A stretch of DNA of 48,258 bases from Arenimonas sp. SCN 70-307 (GTDB lineage: Bacteria > Pseudomonadota > Gammaproteobacteria > Xanthomonadales > Xanthomonadaceae): the NCBI RefSeq assembly GCF_001724815.1, contig NZ_MEDO01000025.1, positions 1-48,258 on the forward strand. Direction: 5' to 3'. The position numbers and the translations under genes were made by a program. The notes beneath the pieces are model-generated. The model was not told the origin of the DNA. It searched no databases and saw only the letters and a list, made by a program, of their open reading frames with translations. Shown one piece after another: positions 32,594 through 41,414 of this stretch (position 1 is the first letter of the stretch; each line of letters opens with the position of its first letter).

Positions 32594-34756
32594 TCATTCG
32601 GCCCAGACGGTGGGCTGGCGGGTCAGCGGCAGCACCTGGGCGGTGAGCTGGCCGTCGGCCGAGAGCAGGTCGAGCGCATCGGCCAGGATGGCCGCCGACT
32701 CGCGCAGCAGCGGGTCCGGGCGGTTCTTGGCCGCCTCTTCCTCGGCGGCCTGCTCGACCACCGAACGCTCGCTGGCGGCCAGGCCGTCGTCGACCAGGCG
32801 CGCGCCCTCGTCCGGGTCGGCCAGGCCGGCCGCGATGCGCTCGGCCTGGCGCTTCTTGCGCTCGGCCTCGAGGCGGTCGCGCTCGGCGCGGCGCACGGCT
32901 TCGTTGAGCGAAACGCTCTTGCGCTCGCGTTCGGCGCGGAAACGCGCCACGTCCTCGGCCCACCACTGGAATTCCTGGTCCTTGGCGACGCGGGACTCGT
33001 GGTTGGCCACCAGCTGCGGCGTGAGCACGGAGAACTTGCCGAGGTTGGCGTGCGGCGCGCGCTGGATGCGGGTGGCCGGCAGCGCGTTGTCGTAGGTGCT
33101 CTCGCCGTATTCGCTGGCGTCGAGGCTGACCGGGAACTGCAGGTCGGGCACCACGCCGGCGTGCTGGGTGGTGCCGCCCTCGACGCGGAAGAACTGCGCC
33201 ACGGTGAGCTTGACCTGGCCGAACTTGACGTCGTCCTTGCGCGGGAAGCGGTCGAGGTCGATCAGGCTCTGCACCGTGCCCTTGCCGAAGGTCGGCTCGC
33301 CGATGATCAGGCCGCGGCCGTAGTCCTGGATGGCGGCGGCGAAGATTTCCGAGGCCGAGGCCGAGGCGCGGTTCACCAGCACGGCCAGCGGGCCGTCCCA
33401 GGCCACGCCGCCTTCCTCGTCGGCCTGCACGCTGACGCGGCCGCCGGTCTCGCGCACCTGCACCACCGGGCCGGTGTCGATGAACAGGCCGGTGAGCTCG
33501 ACCGCCTCGAGCAGCGAACCGCCGCCGTTGTCGCGCAGGTCGATCACCACGCCGTCGACCTTTTCGGCCTTGAGCTCGCGCAGCAGCTTGGCGACGTCGG
33601 CGGTGGCCGAGCGCGCGTCCTTGTCGCCACGGCGGCGGGCGTCGAAGTCGAGGTAGAAGGTGGGCAGTTCGACCACGCCGATGCGGCGGTCGCCGACCTC
33701 GATGACGCGCTTTTGCGCGGCCTGCTGCTCGAGCTTGACCTTGTCGCGCACGATGACGACCTGCTGCGGCTTGGCGTCCACGCCGGCCTCGGCCGGCAGC
33801 ACGTCCAGGCGCACCTTGGTGCCCTTCTTGCCGCGGATCAGCGCGACGGTGTCGTCGATGCGCCAGCCCACCACGTCCACCATCGGGCCCTTGTCGCCCT
33901 GGCCGACGGCGACGACGCGGTCGCCCACCTTCACCCGGCCGGTGCCGGCGGCCGGGCCGCCCGGCACGATGGTGCGCACCACCACGAACTCGTCCTGGCG
34001 CTGCAGCACCGCGCCGATGCCCTCGAGCGAGAGGCTCATCTGCATGTTGAAGTTTTCGGCGTTGCGCGGCGACATGTAGCTGGTGTGCGGGTCGATCGAG
34101 GCCGCGTAGGCGTTCATGTAGGTCTCGAACGCATCGTCGGCGCGCAGTTCGGCCACGCGCTCGGCCAGGCCGGCATAGCGCTTGTCGAGGGTCTTGCGGA
34201 TGTCTTCCTGGCTGCGGCCGGCCAGCTGCAGGCGCAGGGCGTCGTTCTTGACGTACTTGCGCCAGGCGGCGTCGAGTTCGGCGCCGTCGGCGGCCCACTC
34301 GGCCTGCGTGCGGTCGTAGAGCCAGGTCTCGTCCTTCGAGAAGTCGAAGGGCTTGGCCAGCAGCGAGCGGGCATAGGCCACGCGCTCGGCGACGCGCGCC
34401 TGGTAGGTGGCGAAGATGTCGAAGGCCGGGCCGAGCGCCTGGGCCTTGATGGCGTCGTCGTGGCGCAGGCGCTGCGGCTCGAAGCGCTCGATGTCGGCGC
34501 GGGTGAAGAACAGCTTCTGCCCGTCGAGCGACTCGAGGTAGCGGCGGTGGATCTCGGCCGAGAGCGTGTCGTCGAGCGGCTTGGCGCGGTAGACGTAGCG
34601 GCTGTCGGACAGGATGCCGTAGACCAGGCGCGCCGCCGCCTGCTGCTCCACCGTGGGCGCGAGGACGTCGGGCGCGGTGGGCGCCTTGCCCGTGGCCGCG
34701 AGGGCCAGGGCCAGCGGCAGGGTGGCGGTGAAGGCGAGGAGCTTGTGCTTGAGCAT
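32594..34756 (-). CDS. prc: Tail-specific (carboxy-terminal processing) protease Prc, family S41 (720 aa)
   Basis: Periplasmic protease that degrades proteins from their C-termini and controls peptidoglycan hydrolases (family knowledge). A signal peptide (MLKHKLLAFTATLPLALALA) is followed by an N-terminal helical domain, a PDZ domain (IVPGGPAAGTGRVKVGDRVVAVGQ) and the S41 core with DLRDNGGG, the nucleophile Ser in NRASASASEIF and the general-base Lys in GEPTFGKGT. A C-terminal helical extension follows (EFQWWAEDVARFRAERERKS...). The length fits proteobacterial Tsp (about 680-720). The ATG at 34756 is chosen for the signal peptide. About 110 bp downstream of lipA. Confidence 0.92.
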   Translation of the reverse strand: MLKHKLLAFTATLPLALALAATGKAPTAPDVLAPTVEQQAAARLVYGILSDSRYVYRAKPLDDTLSAEIHRRYLESLDGQKLFFTRADIERFEPQRLRHDDAIKAQALGPAFDIFATYQARVAERVAYARSLLAKPFDFSKDETWLYDRTQAEWAADGAELDAAWRKYVKNDALRLQLAGRSQEDIRKTLDKRYAGLAERVAELRADDAFETYMNAYAASIDPHTSYMSPRNAENFNMQMSLSLEGIGAVLQRQDEFVVVRTIVPGGPAAGTGRVKVGDRVVAVGQGDKGPMVDVVGWRIDDTVALIRGKKGTKVRLDVLPAEAGVDAKPQQVVIVRDKVKLEQQAAQKRVIEVGDRRIGVVELPTFYLDFDARRRGDKDARSATADVAKLLRELKAEKVDGVVIDLRDNGGGSLLEAVELTGLFIDTGPVVQVRETGGRVSVQADEEGGVAWDGPLAVLVNRASASASEIFAAAIQDYGRGLIIGEPTFGKGTVQSLIDLDRFPRKDDVKFGQVKLTVAQFFRVEGGTTQHAGVVPDLQFPVSLDASEYGESTYDNALPATRIQRAPHANLGKFSVLTPQLVANHESRVAKDQEFQWWAEDVARFRAERERKSVSLNEAVRRAERDRLEAERKKRQAERIAAGLADPDEGARLVDDGLAASERSVVEQAAEEEAAKNRPDPLLRESAAILADALDLLSADGQLTAQVLPLTRQPTVWAE

Positions 34757-34866
34757 GGTTCCGGTCCGGTGCGTCAGGGGCCCAGCATGGACCCGCGGGG
34801 GGCCTGGCGGCGTGTGCCGTTGGTGATGCTTTCCAACTCTCGACCCGAGCATACCCCCCGGATCAT

Positions 34867-35874
34867 TCAGACCGCGTCTGCAACGAAGCCAGCTTCAGCC
34901 GCCATTCGGTCGGCGTGGTAGGACGAACGGACCATCGGGCCCGAGGCCACGTGCGTGAAGCCCATGTCCATGCCGGCCTCTTCCAGGGCCTTGAACTCCT
35001 CGGGCGTCCAGTAGCGCATCACCGGGTGGTGGTGCGGCGTGGGCTGCAGGTACTGGCCGATGGTGACCATGTCCACGTCGTGCGCCCGCAGGTCGCGCAG
35101 GGTGCCGAGCACCTGCTCCATCGTCTCGCCCAGGCCGAGCATGATGCCCGACTTGGTCGGCACGTCCGGGTGCTGGGCCTTGAAGCGCTTGAGCAGCTCC
35201 AGCGACCACTGGTAGTCGGCGCCCGGGCGCACGTTCGGGTAGAGCCCGGGCACGGTCTCGAGGTTGTGGTTGAACACGTCCGGCGGCGACTGCGCCAGGA
35301 TCTCCAGCGCGCGGTCCATGCGGCCCTTGCCGCGGAAGTCGGGCGTGAGGATCTCGATCTTCAGGTCGGGCGACAGCGCGCGCGCCTCGCGGATGCAATC
35401 GACGAAGTGCTGGGCACCGCCGTCGCGCAGGTCGTCGCGGTCGACTGAAGTGATGACCACGTAGCGCAGGCCCATGTCGGCGATGGTGCGGGCCAGGTTG
35501 GCCGGTTCGCTGGCGTCGGGCGGCTTGGGCCGGCCGTGGGCCACGTCGCAGAAGCTGCAGCGGCGGGTGCAGACCTCGCCCAGGATCATGAAGGTGGCGG
35601 TGCCGTGGCTGAAGCACTCGTGGATGTTCGGGCAGCTGGCTTCCTCGCAAACCGTGACCAGGCGGTTCTCGCGCAGCTTGCTCTTGAGCTTGGCCACGGC
35701 GTTGCCGGACGGGATGCGCACGCGAATCCAGCTGGGCTTGCGCAGCACCGGCGCGCTTTCGTCGAACTTCACCGGGCTGCGGCCGATCTTGTCGCCGCCC
35801 AGCTGCTTCTGGCCCTCGACGAGCGGCGAGCCGAGCACCTGCAGGGGAATGGTCTTGGCGGGGGTGTCGGACAT
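34867..35874 (-). CDS. lipA: Lipoyl synthase LipA (335 aa)
   Basis: Radical-SAM enzyme that inserts two sulfurs into protein-bound octanoyl groups, making lipoyl cofactor for 2-oxo-acid dehydrogenases and glycine cleavage. Both iron-sulfur clusters are marked: the auxiliary cluster by C76, C81 and C87 ([12 protein letters not shown]), and the radical-SAM cluster by C102, C106 and C109 ([10 protein letters not shown]). The C-terminal RSSYHADRM supplies the Ser ligand. The length is typical. It lies 7 bp after lipB, giving a ybeD-lipB-lipA unit in which the attachment and sulfur-insertion steps follow each other. Confidence 0.96.
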   Translation of the reverse strand: MSDTPAKTIPLQVLGSPLVEGQKQLGGDKIGRSPVKFDESAPVLRKPSWIRVRIPSGNAVAKLKSKLRENRLVTVCEEASCPNIHECFSHGTATFMILGEVCTRRCSFCDVAHGRPKPPDASEPANLARTIADMGLRYVVITSVDRDDLRDGGAQHFVDCIREARALSPDLKIEILTPDFRGKGRMDRALEILAQSPPDVFNHNLETVPGLYPNVRPGADYQWSLELLKRFKAQHPDVPTKSGIMLGLGETMEQVLGTLRDLRAHDVDMVTIGQYLQPTPHHHPVMRYWTPEEFKALEEAGMDMGFTHVASGPMVRSSYHADRMAAEAGFVADAV

Positions 35875-35881
35875 GGCGTCG

Positions 35882-36583
35882 TCAGGCGGGGGAAAGGTCG
35901 GGGAGGCCGGGCTCGGGACGGGCCTGCAGGCCGAGCCGGCGGGACAGGGCTTCGACCAGCACCGGCTTGACCGCGGCGAGCTCGCCGGGGCCGCCCAATT
36001 CTAGCACCGAGGTCACTTCCAGCCCCTGGAAACCGCAGGGATTGATGCGCCGGAACGGCTCGAGGTCCATGTCGATGTTGAAGGCCAGGCCGTGGAAGCT
36101 GCAGCCCCGGCGCACGCGCAGGCCCAGGGCCATCACCTTGCGGCCTTCGACATAGATGCCCGGCGCGCCCTCGCGGCGCTCGCCGTGGATGCCGTAGTGG
36201 GCCAGGGTGTCGATGACGGCGCCTTCGATGCGGCAGACCAGCTCGCGCACGCCCAGGCCCAGGCGGCGCAGGTCCACCAGCGGGTAGGCGACGATCTGGC
36301 CGGGGCCGTGGTAGGTGACCTGGCCGCCGCGGTCGACCTGCAGCACCGGGATCTCGCCCGGCGCCAGCACGTGTTCGGGCTTGCCGGCCTGGCCCAGGGT
36401 GAAGACCGGGTCGTGCTCGACCAGCCACAGTTCGTCCTCGGTGTCCGGGCCACGGGCGTCGGTGAGGCGCTGCATGGCGCGCCAGACCGGCTCGTAGGCC
36501 TGGCGGCCCAGCTCGCGCACGCGCCAGCCTCGGGTGGCCGGCTGCACCGCGTCGGCGGCGCAGGCGGGGGCTAGAGCGTCCAC
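35882..36583 (-). CDS. lipB: Octanoyl-[ACP]-protein N-octanoyltransferase LipB (233 aa)
   Basis: Transfers octanoate from acyl carrier protein to the lipoyl domains that LipA then modifies. It carries [13 protein letters not shown] (about 84-96), the catalytic Lys in GRKVMALG (K149) and the thioester Cys in INPCGFQG (C183). The start is taken as GTG at 36583, overlapping the ybeD stop by 13 bp. About 20 residues of poorly conserved N-terminus suggest a slightly later start is possible. Confidence 0.94.
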   Translation of the reverse strand: MDALAPACAADAVQPATRGWRVRELGRQAYEPVWRAMQRLTDARGPDTEDELWLVEHDPVFTLGQAGKPEHVLAPGEIPVLQVDRGGQVTYHGPGQIVAYPLVDLRRLGLGVRELVCRIEGAVIDTLAHYGIHGERREGAPGIYVEGRKVMALGLRVRRGCSFHGLAFNIDMDLEPFRRINPCGFQGLEVTSVLELGGPGELAAVKPVLVEALSRRLGLQARPEPGLPDLSPA

Positions 36584-36849
36584 TTCACCGCCGGGTGCTC
36601 GCGCAGGGCGCCGTGGGCGGCGTCGTAGTCCTCGCGGCTGTGCGCCTCGAACACCACGGTCACCGAGACGTAGTTGCCCTTGGCCGAGGGCTTCACGCCC
36701 ACGCGGTCGCGGTAGACGGTCAGGCCCAGGGCCTCGAGCACCATCGGCACCACCAGGTGCAGGTCGGCCTCGGCCGAACCCATGGCGCTGAGCTCGAACA
36801 CGCCCGGGAACTGGAAGCCGTGCTCGGGGTTGTCGGATTTGATTTCCAT
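36571..36849 (-). CDS. ybeD: YbeD/DUF493 small regulatory protein (92 aa)
   Basis: An ACT-like ferredoxin fold is expected for this family; the conserved features are [18 protein letters not shown] near the start and [33 protein letters not shown] at the end. It lies directly upstream of lipB, as in many gammaproteobacteria, and is presumed to have a regulatory role. The ATG at 36849 gives the usual family length; the open frame upstream is a shadow of the diguanylate cyclase gene. Its 3' end overlaps lipB. Confidence 0.87.
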   Translation of the reverse strand: MEIKSDNPEHGFQFPGVFELSAMGSAEADLHLVVPMVLEALGLTVYRDRVGVKPSAKGNYVSVTVVFEAHSREDYDAAHGALREHPAVKWTL

Positions 36850-36898
36850 CGGCCCATTATGGGGGCGGCGGGGCGCCGTCCCAAGCCCGCGGGGGGCC

Positions 36899-38047
36899 TC
36901 AGGCGCGGTCCACCCGGACGCGGTTGCGGCCGTCGGACTTGGCCCGGTACATGGCCCAGTCGGCGGCCCGGAACAGGTCGCCCAGGCCATCGTCCTGGCC
37001 CGGCCGGTAGCTGGCGACGCCGATGCTGACGGTGATCGCCAGCGGCCCCTCGCGCAGCTGCAGCGGGCGCTGCTCGAGGCTGGCGCGCATGCGTTCCGCG
37101 GCGGCGGCCGCGGCTTCGCTGTCCAGGCCCGGCAGCAGCACGCCGAACTCCTCGCCACCCAGCCGCGCCAGGTGCGCGCCCGGCTGGGTGAAGACCTCGC
37201 GCATGCGGTCGGCGAATCGCGCCAGGCAGGCGTCGCCGGCGTCGTGGCCGTAGTCGTCGTTCACGCGCTTGAAGTGGTCCAGGTCCATCACCAGCATCGA
37301 CAGCGGCTGGCGCAGGCGAAGCGCCTCGCGCGCCAGGTGCTCGAGCGTGCCGCCGTGGTGGCGGCGGTTGGCCAGCCCCGTGAGCGGGTCGATGCGGCTG
37401 AGGTGTTCGTACTGGTCGCGCTGGTGGCGAAGGGCGTCGTAGAGGTCGAGCTGCTGCTGGTATTCGCGGTGGCTGCGCACCAGCACCAGCGCCAGGTAGA
37501 TCGCGTACACGCCCACCGTGACGGTGACCGCGAGACCCGCGTCGGTATAGGGCAGCAGCAGCGGCGCCGGCAGGAACACCAGGCCGACGCCGACCAGGGC
37601 GCGCCCGAGCCGCAGGCTGAAGTTGTGCGCGAAGGCGGTGGCGAAGGCGACGGTGCAAAGCAGCGCCGCCGGCCGCGCGCCGTCCAGGTGCGGGTCGGCC
37701 AGTGTCCACGACAGCACCGCGCCCCACAGCGCCGCGGTGGCCAGCACGCCGGCCCACTGGCGGTCGAGCCAGCGTTCGAGCGTGGGCCGCGGGGCGTCCT
37801 GCGCGGGCGGTCCCGGCCACACGCGCAGCAGCGCCAGCACCAGGAAGGCCAGGCCCACCGCCAGCCCGAGCAGCAGGTGCTCCCCGACGACGTCGCCGGC
37901 GAGCGCGACGACGATCCAGCCGAACAAATAAAAAAGCCCGCCGGTGACCAGGCGGGCTTTCGTGTCGGCGACTTCGCGGGCCAGCCGCGGCAGGTGGACG
38001 TCGCCACCCTGCCCACGCACGTCCTGCGATTCTCGCCGCCGTTCCAT
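36899..38047 (-). CDS. Membrane-bound GGDEF diguanylate cyclase (382 aa)
   Basis: Makes cyclic di-GMP. About six membrane helices (roughly 35-190) are followed by a short coiled coil and a GGDEF domain (about 215-380) with DPLTGLANRR, MDLDHFKRVNDDYGH and an intact catalytic GGEEF. The RxxD inhibitory site expected just before GGEEF is absent (the sequence reads QPGAHLARLGGEEF), so product inhibition at that site is not expected. The start codon lies 21 bp after the carboxypeptidase stop. Residues about 29-42 are encoded by a perfect intrinsic terminator, which may limit read-through into this gene. Confidence 0.9.
   Translation of the reverse strand: MERRRESQDVRGQGGDVHLPRLAREVADTKARLVTGGLFYLFGWIVVALAGDVVGEHLLLGLAVGLAFLVLALLRVWPGPPAQDAPRPTLERWLDRQWAGVLATAALWGAVLSWTLADPHLDGARPAALLCTVAFATAFAHNFSLRLGRALVGVGLVFLPAPLLLPYTDAGLAVTVTVGVYAIYLALVLVRSHREYQQQLDLYDALRHQRDQYEHLSRIDPLTGLANRRHHGGTLEHLAREALRLRQPLSMLVMDLDHFKRVNDDYGHDAGDACLARFADRMREVFTQPGAHLARLGGEEFGVLLPGLDSEAAAAAAERMRASLEQRPLQLREGPLAITVSIGVASYRPGQDDGLGDLFRAADWAMYRAKSDGRNRVRVDRA
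37924..37960 (-). terminator. Canonical terminator located inside the diguanylate cyclase reading frame
   Basis: On the minus strand AAAGCCCGCC - TGGTCACC - GGCGGGCTTT is a perfect 10-bp stem followed by a T-rich tract (TTTTTTATTTG when the last stem Ts are included). It lies about 110-145 bp beyond the carboxypeptidase stop, in the direction of transcription, and within codons about 29-42 of the cyclase. The codons there (TTT TAT TTG) are AT-rich, unlike the surrounding GC-rich codon use. Confidence 0.75.
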
Positions 38048-38068
38048 GCCGGCGATGCTACGCCAGCG

Positions 38069-39301
38069 TCATTCGCTTTCCCACCACAGCCAGAAATCGT
38101 CCGACAGGCGCTTGAAGAAGCCGCCCTCGGCGACGTCGGCCAGGGCCAGCAGCGGGCGCTCGGCCACGACCTTTCCGTCCAGGCTCAGGCGCAGCGTGCC
38201 GATGGCCTGGCCCTTGGCGATGGGCGCACTGAGCTGGCGCGGCACGTCCATGCTGGGCTTGAGCTCGCCGTAGCGGCCGCGCGGCACCGTCACCAGCAGC
38301 GGCTGGTCCAGGCCCAGGCCGATGACGTCGGCCTCGCCGCGCCAGAGCTTGTGCTCGGCGACCTGCTCGCCGGCGCCGTAGACGGCGTGGGTTTCGAAGT
38401 GGCGGAAGCCCCAGTTGAGCAGGGCCAGGTTGCCCTGCTCGCGCAGGCGGAAGCCTTCGTTGCGGCTGGTGGTGTCGATGCCCAGCACCACCGAGATCAG
38501 GCGCTGGTCGCCGCGCTTGGCCGAGGCCGCCAGGCAGTAGCCCGCGGCCGAGGTGTGGCCGGTCTTGAGGCCGTCGACGCTGTCGTCCTTCCACAGCAGG
38601 CCGTTGCGGTTGTACTGGCGGATGCCGCCGTAGGTGAACTCGCGGATCTTGTAGAGCGCGTAGTGGTCGGGGAAGTCGTTGACCATCGCGCGGCCGAGGA
38701 TGGCGATGTCGCGCGCGCTCATCACGTGGCCCTCGGCGGTGAGGCCGTGGGCGTTGCGGAAATTGGTGTTGGTCATGCCCAGGCGGCGGGCGTGGTCGTT
38801 CATCATCTGCACGAAGGCCGCCTCGCTGCCGCCGACGTGCTCGGCCAGGGCGATGGCCGCGTCGTTGCCGGACTGGATGACCAGGCCGTGCAGGACGTCG
38901 TCGAGCTTCACGCGCGAGTTCACCGCCAGCGCGCTGTAGCTGCCGTCGGTGCCGGCGCCGCCCTGGCGCCAGGCGTTTTCGCTGATGAGCACCTGGTCCT
39001 CGAGCGAGACGCGGCCGGCGGCCACTTCCGCGGCGACGACGTAGGAGGTCATCACCTTGGTGATGCTGGCCGGGTCGACCGGCTGGTCGATGTTGGCGCC
39101 CGCCAGCACCTGGCCGCTGGCGTGGTCCATCAGGATCCAGGCCTTGGCGCCCTCGGGCACCGGGGCATCGGGGATGACCGGCGCGGCGGCGCTGGCGGCC
39201 GGCGACGGCACCGGGGTCGGCACCGGGGCGGGCGTCTGGGCGAAACTGGCGCCGGCGACGAGGCCGGCGAGCGCGAGGGGCAGGAAGCGGGACAGGGACA
39301 T
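38069..39301 (-). CDS. dacC: D-alanyl-D-alanine carboxypeptidase, PBP5/6 family (410 aa)
   Basis: Trims the terminal D-Ala from peptidoglycan side chains. A signal peptide (MSLSRFLPLALAGLVAGASFA) and a Pro/Ala linker precede the S11 transpeptidase-fold domain with SITK (S79-K82), SGN (144-146) and KTG (246-248). A C-terminal beta-domain and an amphipathic anchor helix (FFKRLSDDFWLWWESE) follow. Length and anchor match PBP5/6. The ATG at 39301 is chosen for the signal peptide. Which of the dacA/C/D paralogues it matches best cannot be told. Downstream of rlpA in the elongation cluster. Confidence 0.9.
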   Translation of the reverse strand: MSLSRFLPLALAGLVAGASFAQTPAPVPTPVPSPAASAAAPVIPDAPVPEGAKAWILMDHASGQVLAGANIDQPVDPASITKVMTSYVVAAEVAAGRVSLEDQVLISENAWRQGGAGTDGSYSALAVNSRVKLDDVLHGLVIQSGNDAAIALAEHVGGSEAAFVQMMNDHARRLGMTNTNFRNAHGLTAEGHVMSARDIAILGRAMVNDFPDHYALYKIREFTYGGIRQYNRNGLLWKDDSVDGLKTGHTSAAGYCLAASAKRGDQRLISVVLGIDTTSRNEGFRLREQGNLALLNWGFRHFETHAVYGAGEQVAEHKLWRGEADVIGLGLDQPLLVTVPRGRYGELKPSMDVPRQLSAPIAKGQAIGTLRLSLDGKVVAERPLLALADVAEGGFFKRLSDDFWLWWESE

Positions 39302-39369
39302 CCGGGGACAACTCCGTTTGCTGCGGGCCGCCGGTGCGGCGGGCCGTGGTGGTGATTCGATGCTAGCGG

Positions 39370-40326
39370 TCATTCACTGAACACGCGCGGGCTGGCGTGG
39401 CCCAGTCGGCGCAGGCGTTCGAGCGCCTGGTGGGTGGCGCCGACGGCGAGCGGGCCGATGCGCACGCGCCAGAAGGTGCCGCTGGCGGTTTCGGCCGCTT
39501 CGATGGCGACGTCGCGCAGGCCGGCCTGCTCGATCTCGCGGGCGATGCGTTCGGCGTTGGCGCGCTCGCGGTAGGCGCCGACCTGGATGATGCGGGGGCG
39601 CGCGTCGTCGTCCACCGACGGCGCCGTGGCCGCGGCCAGCACCGGCGCGCCGCCTTCGGGCGACAGCGCGCGCACCTCGACCCGGGCGGTGCCGGTCTTG
39701 TCCAGGCCCAGCTTCACCGCGGCGGCGTAGCTGAGGTCGATGATGCGACCGTCGTGGAAGGGACCGCGGTCGTTCACGCGCACGACCACGCTTTCGCCGG
39801 TGTCGAGCCGGGTGACGCGGGCGAAGCTGGGCAGCGGCAGCGTCTTGTGCGCGGCGCTGAAGCTGCACATGTCGTAGATCTCGCGGTTCGAGGTGTGGCG
39901 GCCGTGGAACTTCTGGCCGTACCATGAGGCGATGCCGCGCTCGACGTAACCCTCGGCGCTGGGCAGCACGCGATAACTGCGGCCAAGCACCTGGTAGGGC
40001 GAGCGGTTGCCGTAGCGCGAGAGCGGCTCTTGCTGCGGCACGGGCTCGACCAGGCCGCTGATGTCGAGCGCGTGCTCGGGCGCCGAATCGGACACGCCGG
40101 GCGCGTACAGGCCGCCGGGGGTGTAGTCCTCGTCGCGGTGTTCGCGCACCTGCAGGCAGGCCAGCGGCGGCGCCTGGCCCTCGGTGGCCGGCGCACCGCC
40201 GGCCTGGCCGGCGCTGCCGCGTGGCTTGCCCGCCACCGGCGGCACGGGGCCGGAATCGGACTTCTTCGGCGCACCGGCGCAGCCCGCCAGCAGCGCCACC
40301 ATCACCACGGCGGCGAGTCGGATCAT
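39370..40326 (-). CDS. rlpA: RlpA septal-ring lipoprotein / lytic transglycosylase with SPOR domain (318 aa)
   Basis: Cleaves or organises naked glycan strands at division sites. A lipoprotein signal (MIRLAAVVMVALLAGCAG, lipid-modified Cys about 16) is followed by a low-complexity linker and the double-psi beta-barrel core GIASWYGQKFHGRHTSNRE...VRVNDRGPFHDGRIIDLS, which includes the catalytic-type His and Asp. A C-terminal SPOR domain (about 240-318, IIQVGAYRERANAERIAREIE) binds denuded peptidoglycan. The ATG overlaps the mltB stop (ATGA). Confidence 0.92.
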   Translation of the reverse strand: MIRLAAVVMVALLAGCAGAPKKSDSGPVPPVAGKPRGSAGQAGGAPATEGQAPPLACLQVREHRDEDYTPGGLYAPGVSDSAPEHALDISGLVEPVPQQEPLSRYGNRSPYQVLGRSYRVLPSAEGYVERGIASWYGQKFHGRHTSNREIYDMCSFSAAHKTLPLPSFARVTRLDTGESVVVRVNDRGPFHDGRIIDLSYAAAVKLGLDKTGTARVEVRALSPEGGAPVLAAATAPSVDDDARPRIIQVGAYRERANAERIAREIEQAGLRDVAIEAAETASGTFWRVRIGPLAVGATHQALERLRRLGHASPRVFSE

Positions 40327-41354
40327 GGGGCCGGCGCGGCCTCCGCGCCCGCGGCGATTTCGCGCGAGAGCTGGTGCACCGCCATCGCGTACATGGGCGA
40401 GCGGTTGTAGCGGGTGATGGCGTAGAAGTTCTGGAAACCCAGCCAGTGTTCGGTGCCGCCGCTGCCCTCGAGCGTGACCAGCGTGGCCTTGAGGTCGTGG
40501 CCCAGGGCCTCGGCCGGGCGATAGCCCTTCTCGCCGAGTTCGGCGAGCGTGTACTTCGCCTCCAGGCCCTCGGCGACGAAGGGCTCGGCGTCCTCGTCCT
40601 TGCGCGCCAGCGCCACCACCGGCTGGCCCGGCTGCCAGCCGTGGGCGACGAAGTAGTTGGCGATCGAGGCGAATACGTCGGGCAGCGAGCCGAACAGGTC
40701 GCGGCGGCCGTCGCCGTCGCCGTCGCGGGCGTAGGCGCGGTAGCTCGAGGGCATGAACTGGCCATAGCCCATCGCGCCGGCGTAGCTGCCCTTGAGCGCG
40801 GCCAGGTCGAGTTGCTCTTCCTTGGCCAGCAGCATCACCTGCGCCAGCTCGTCGCGGAAGAAACGGCCGCGGTTGGTTTCGCGCTCGACCTGGGCCGGAT
40901 CGCCGCTGACCGGATAGAAGAAGCCGAGCGTGTAGAGCGCATCGAGCACCTGGTGGCTGCCGGTGTTGCCGCCGTAGCTGGTTTCGACGCCGATGATGGC
41001 GACGATCAGCTCGGCCGGCACGCCGGTGTCGGCCTGCACTTTCTCCAGCTGCGCGCGGTGGCGCGCCAGGAAGGCGCGGCCGTCGGCGATGCGGCGGTCG
41101 GAGATGAAGATGGGACGGTATTCGCGCCAGGCCTTGGTGCGTTCGGCCGGGCGGGCCATGGCGTTGACGATGCCCTGGCGGTAGGCGGAGCGCGCCAGCC
41201 AGGTTTCGACCTCTTCCGCCGTTAGCGCATAGCGTTCGGCGGCATGGGCCAGGAAGGCCTCGCGCAGCGCCGGGTCCGGCGAAGGCGCGTTGGCGGCCGC
41301 GGCCAGCGGCCAGAGGAGCAGGAGGGCGGTGAGGCGAAGCAGTTTCGTGCGCAT
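40323..41354 (-). CDS. mltB: Lytic murein transglycosylase B (343 aa)
   Basis: Cuts glycan strands of peptidoglycan to form 1,6-anhydro ends. A signal peptide (MRTKLLRLTALLLLWPLAAAANA) is followed by the SLT-type core with the catalytic Glu in IGVETSYGG (E124) and family motifs MGYGQFMPSSYRAYARDGDGDGRRDL and YNRSPMYAMAVHQLS. No lipobox is present, so it is likely soluble in the periplasm, unlike E. coli MltB. The ATG at 41354 is chosen for the signal peptide. Translationally coupled to rlpA; 60 bp after rodA. Confidence 0.92.
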   Translation of the reverse strand: MRTKLLRLTALLLLWPLAAAANAPSPDPALREAFLAHAAERYALTAEEVETWLARSAYRQGIVNAMARPAERTKAWREYRPIFISDRRIADGRAFLARHRAQLEKVQADTGVPAELIVAIIGVETSYGGNTGSHQVLDALYTLGFFYPVSGDPAQVERETNRGRFFRDELAQVMLLAKEEQLDLAALKGSYAGAMGYGQFMPSSYRAYARDGDGDGRRDLFGSLPDVFASIANYFVAHGWQPGQPVVALARKDEDAEPFVAEGLEAKYTLAELGEKGYRPAEALGHDLKATLVTLEGSGGTEHWLGFQNFYAITRYNRSPMYAMAVHQLSREIAAGAEAAPAP

Positions 41355-41414
41355 GCGGGGGACCAGCGTGGGTTGCCGGCAATTTACCACGGGCGCCCGC
41401 CCGGACCGGCCTCG

